NCBI GenBank assembly: GCA_018266095.1
Contig: JAFEBC010000413.1
Coordinates: 1 to 6,052, forward strand
Reading direction: 5' to 3'
Source: Deltaproteobacteria bacterium
GTDB taxonomy: Bacteria; Myxococcota; Myxococcia; Myxococcales; 40CM-4-68-19
DNA: 6,052 bases
In this document: positions 5,237 to 6,052 of the stretch, piece after piece
Position numbering within the stretch: the stretch's first letter is position 1
Layout: each line of letters opens with the position of its first letter
Translations under genes and position numbers: made by a program
Notes under the pieces: generated by a model
Told to the model about the DNA's origin: nothing
Seen by the model: the letters and a program-made list of their open reading frames with translations, nothing else
Database searches by the model: none

Positions 5237-6052
5237 ATGCCGTCTGCCCGTGCGAAGCGCGCCGCGTTGGCCAGCTCTCTGTTCTTGCTGATGTTTTCCC
5301 TCGTGGGCGCCGCGGCGCCCGCCGGCCGCGAGCCCAAGCCCGTGCACCTGCCTGCGCAGACTGCGCCCGCGCCGCGCGTGTCCGGAACGCCCGAGGGCCT
5401 GCTCGGTCAGGTGCTGGAGTTCACGGCCAATCGTCTGGTCATGAGCGACAGCTCCGCGCCGGCCCAGAAGCGCACCGTGCGCATCGACGGCAACACCTCG
5501 TTCCCCTCCGGCGCCCGCGAGACGCTGCGCGCGGGAACGCCCGTGTTCGTGCGGCTCGACGACGCCAAGGCCCTGCGCGCGACCGCGGTCTTCAGCCTCG
5601 AGCACGCCGTCGCCAATCCCGATCCCGACGCGCTCTCCCAGGCCCTGAACGGCGCCCTGGCCGACGCGCAGCGCGACCAGCAGCTCAAGTCCTCGATGCT
5701 GTCCTCTCGCCAGGCGGGCATCGTGCCGCCGACCTGCCTCGTGAACGACCCGTACCCGAAGACGCCCGACGAGCTCGCCTTCAACGGCTGCCTCGGCTTC
5801 GGCTCGTACCAGTTCGGCGCCAACATCTCCGGCGCGCCCTACATCTTCATGATCCCCGACGTCACCTGCCCGACCTCGAACCTCCTCTGCCGCCCGCCCC
5901 TCGTCGGCCTGCGGCTGTCACGCTTCGAGTTCGGCGTCTCCGGCGGCGCGGGCTACTTCAACTTCCCGGTGAAGTTCTCGGCCGTCGACCGCGACGCGCA
6001 GGCGCTCGACTCCTGGGTGCGCGACTGCATCGCCAACCCGAACGACAGCAAG
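5237..6052 (+). CDS. Secreted protein of unknown function (partial, C-terminus beyond window)
   Basis: The first 272 residues of an exported protein; the frame is open to the right edge. A Sec signal peptide covers about 1-29: basic ARAKRAA, hydrophobic LASSLFLLMFSLVGA, and a likely cut after AAA or APA. A Pro-rich linker (about 31-50) precedes a small beta-rich domain (about 54-118): GQVLEF at 57-62, RTVRIDGNTSF at 79-89, LRAGTPVFVRLDD at 97-109. Its G.V ... T.F ... L..GTPV.V spacing resembles small OB-like domains such as DUF5666; that is a tentative comparison. A polar stretch follows (about 125-160, Gln/Asp/Ser-rich). The last part (about 161-272) matches nothing I recognise; it has five cysteines (167, 185, 211, 218, 264), fitting disulphides after export, and a Gly/Phe-rich beta-like stretch (228-248). 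The gene is divergent from the L,D-transpeptidase, so both products act outside the cytoplasm. No enzyme motif is visible. Confidence 0.88.
   Translation, partial: MPSARAKRAALASSLFLLMFSLVGAAAPAGREPKPVHLPAQTAPAPRVSGTPEGLLGQVLEFTANRLVMSDSSAPAQKRTVRIDGNTSFPSGARETLRAGTPVFVRLDDAKALRATAVFSLEHAVANPDPDALSQALNGALADAQRDQQLKSSMLSSRQAGIVPPTCLVNDPYPKTPDELAFNGCLGFGSYQFGANISGAPYIFMIPDVTCPTSNLLCRPPLVGLRLSRFEFGVSGGAGYFNFPVKFSAVDRDAQALDSWVRDCIANPNDSK

Noticed and set aside
4466..5605. Minus-strand open frame of 379 codons spanning the divergent spacer
   Set aside because: It overlaps the transpeptidase in another frame and is antisense to the signal peptide of the secreted protein; composition is shadow-like.

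Overview
The window is very GC-rich, with strong third-position G/C preference and many long shadow reading frames. It carries a Ser/Thr-kinase-like protein next to an FHA-domain AAA+ enhancer-binding protein (EBP). That combination, together with the 'DVS' kinase catalytic loop, suggests a myxobacterium (Myxococcota). This is inference from gene content and style only. No RNA gene, CRISPR array, insertion sequence or prophage feature is visible; the region looks chromosomal.

Layout. (1) Minus strand, 690 to the left edge: N-terminal 230 residues of a protein kinase with an unusual catalytic loop, cut by the window. (2) Minus strand, 2470-701: a 589-residue FHA + AAA+ EBP-type regulator, immediately upstream of the kinase with a 10-base gap, so probably co-transcribed. 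(3) A 172-base divergent spacer with a perfect tandem 11-bp repeat beside the regulator start. (4) Plus strand, 2643-3413: a 256-residue protein resembling the DUF6544 family. (5) Minus strand, 5006-3429: a secreted YcbB-type L,D-transpeptidase, convergent with the DUF6544-like gene (15 bases between stop codons). (6) A 230-base divergent spacer with two short dyads. (7) Plus strand, 5237 to the right edge: the first 272 residues of a secreted protein of unknown function, cut by the window.

How they may work together. The kinase and the FHA regulator form a plausible phospho-signalling pair: a kinase creates a phosphothreonine and an FHA domain reads it. The regulator's GAFTGA loop, which normally contacts sigma-54, is altered, so its mode of transcription control is open. 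The L,D-transpeptidase acts on peptidoglycan in the periplasm. The divergent secreted protein shares its promoter region and could be co-regulated, but nothing in the sequence proves a functional link. The window is mostly ordinary accessory or housekeeping content. The kinase/FHA regulator pair with non-canonical key motifs is the most interesting part.
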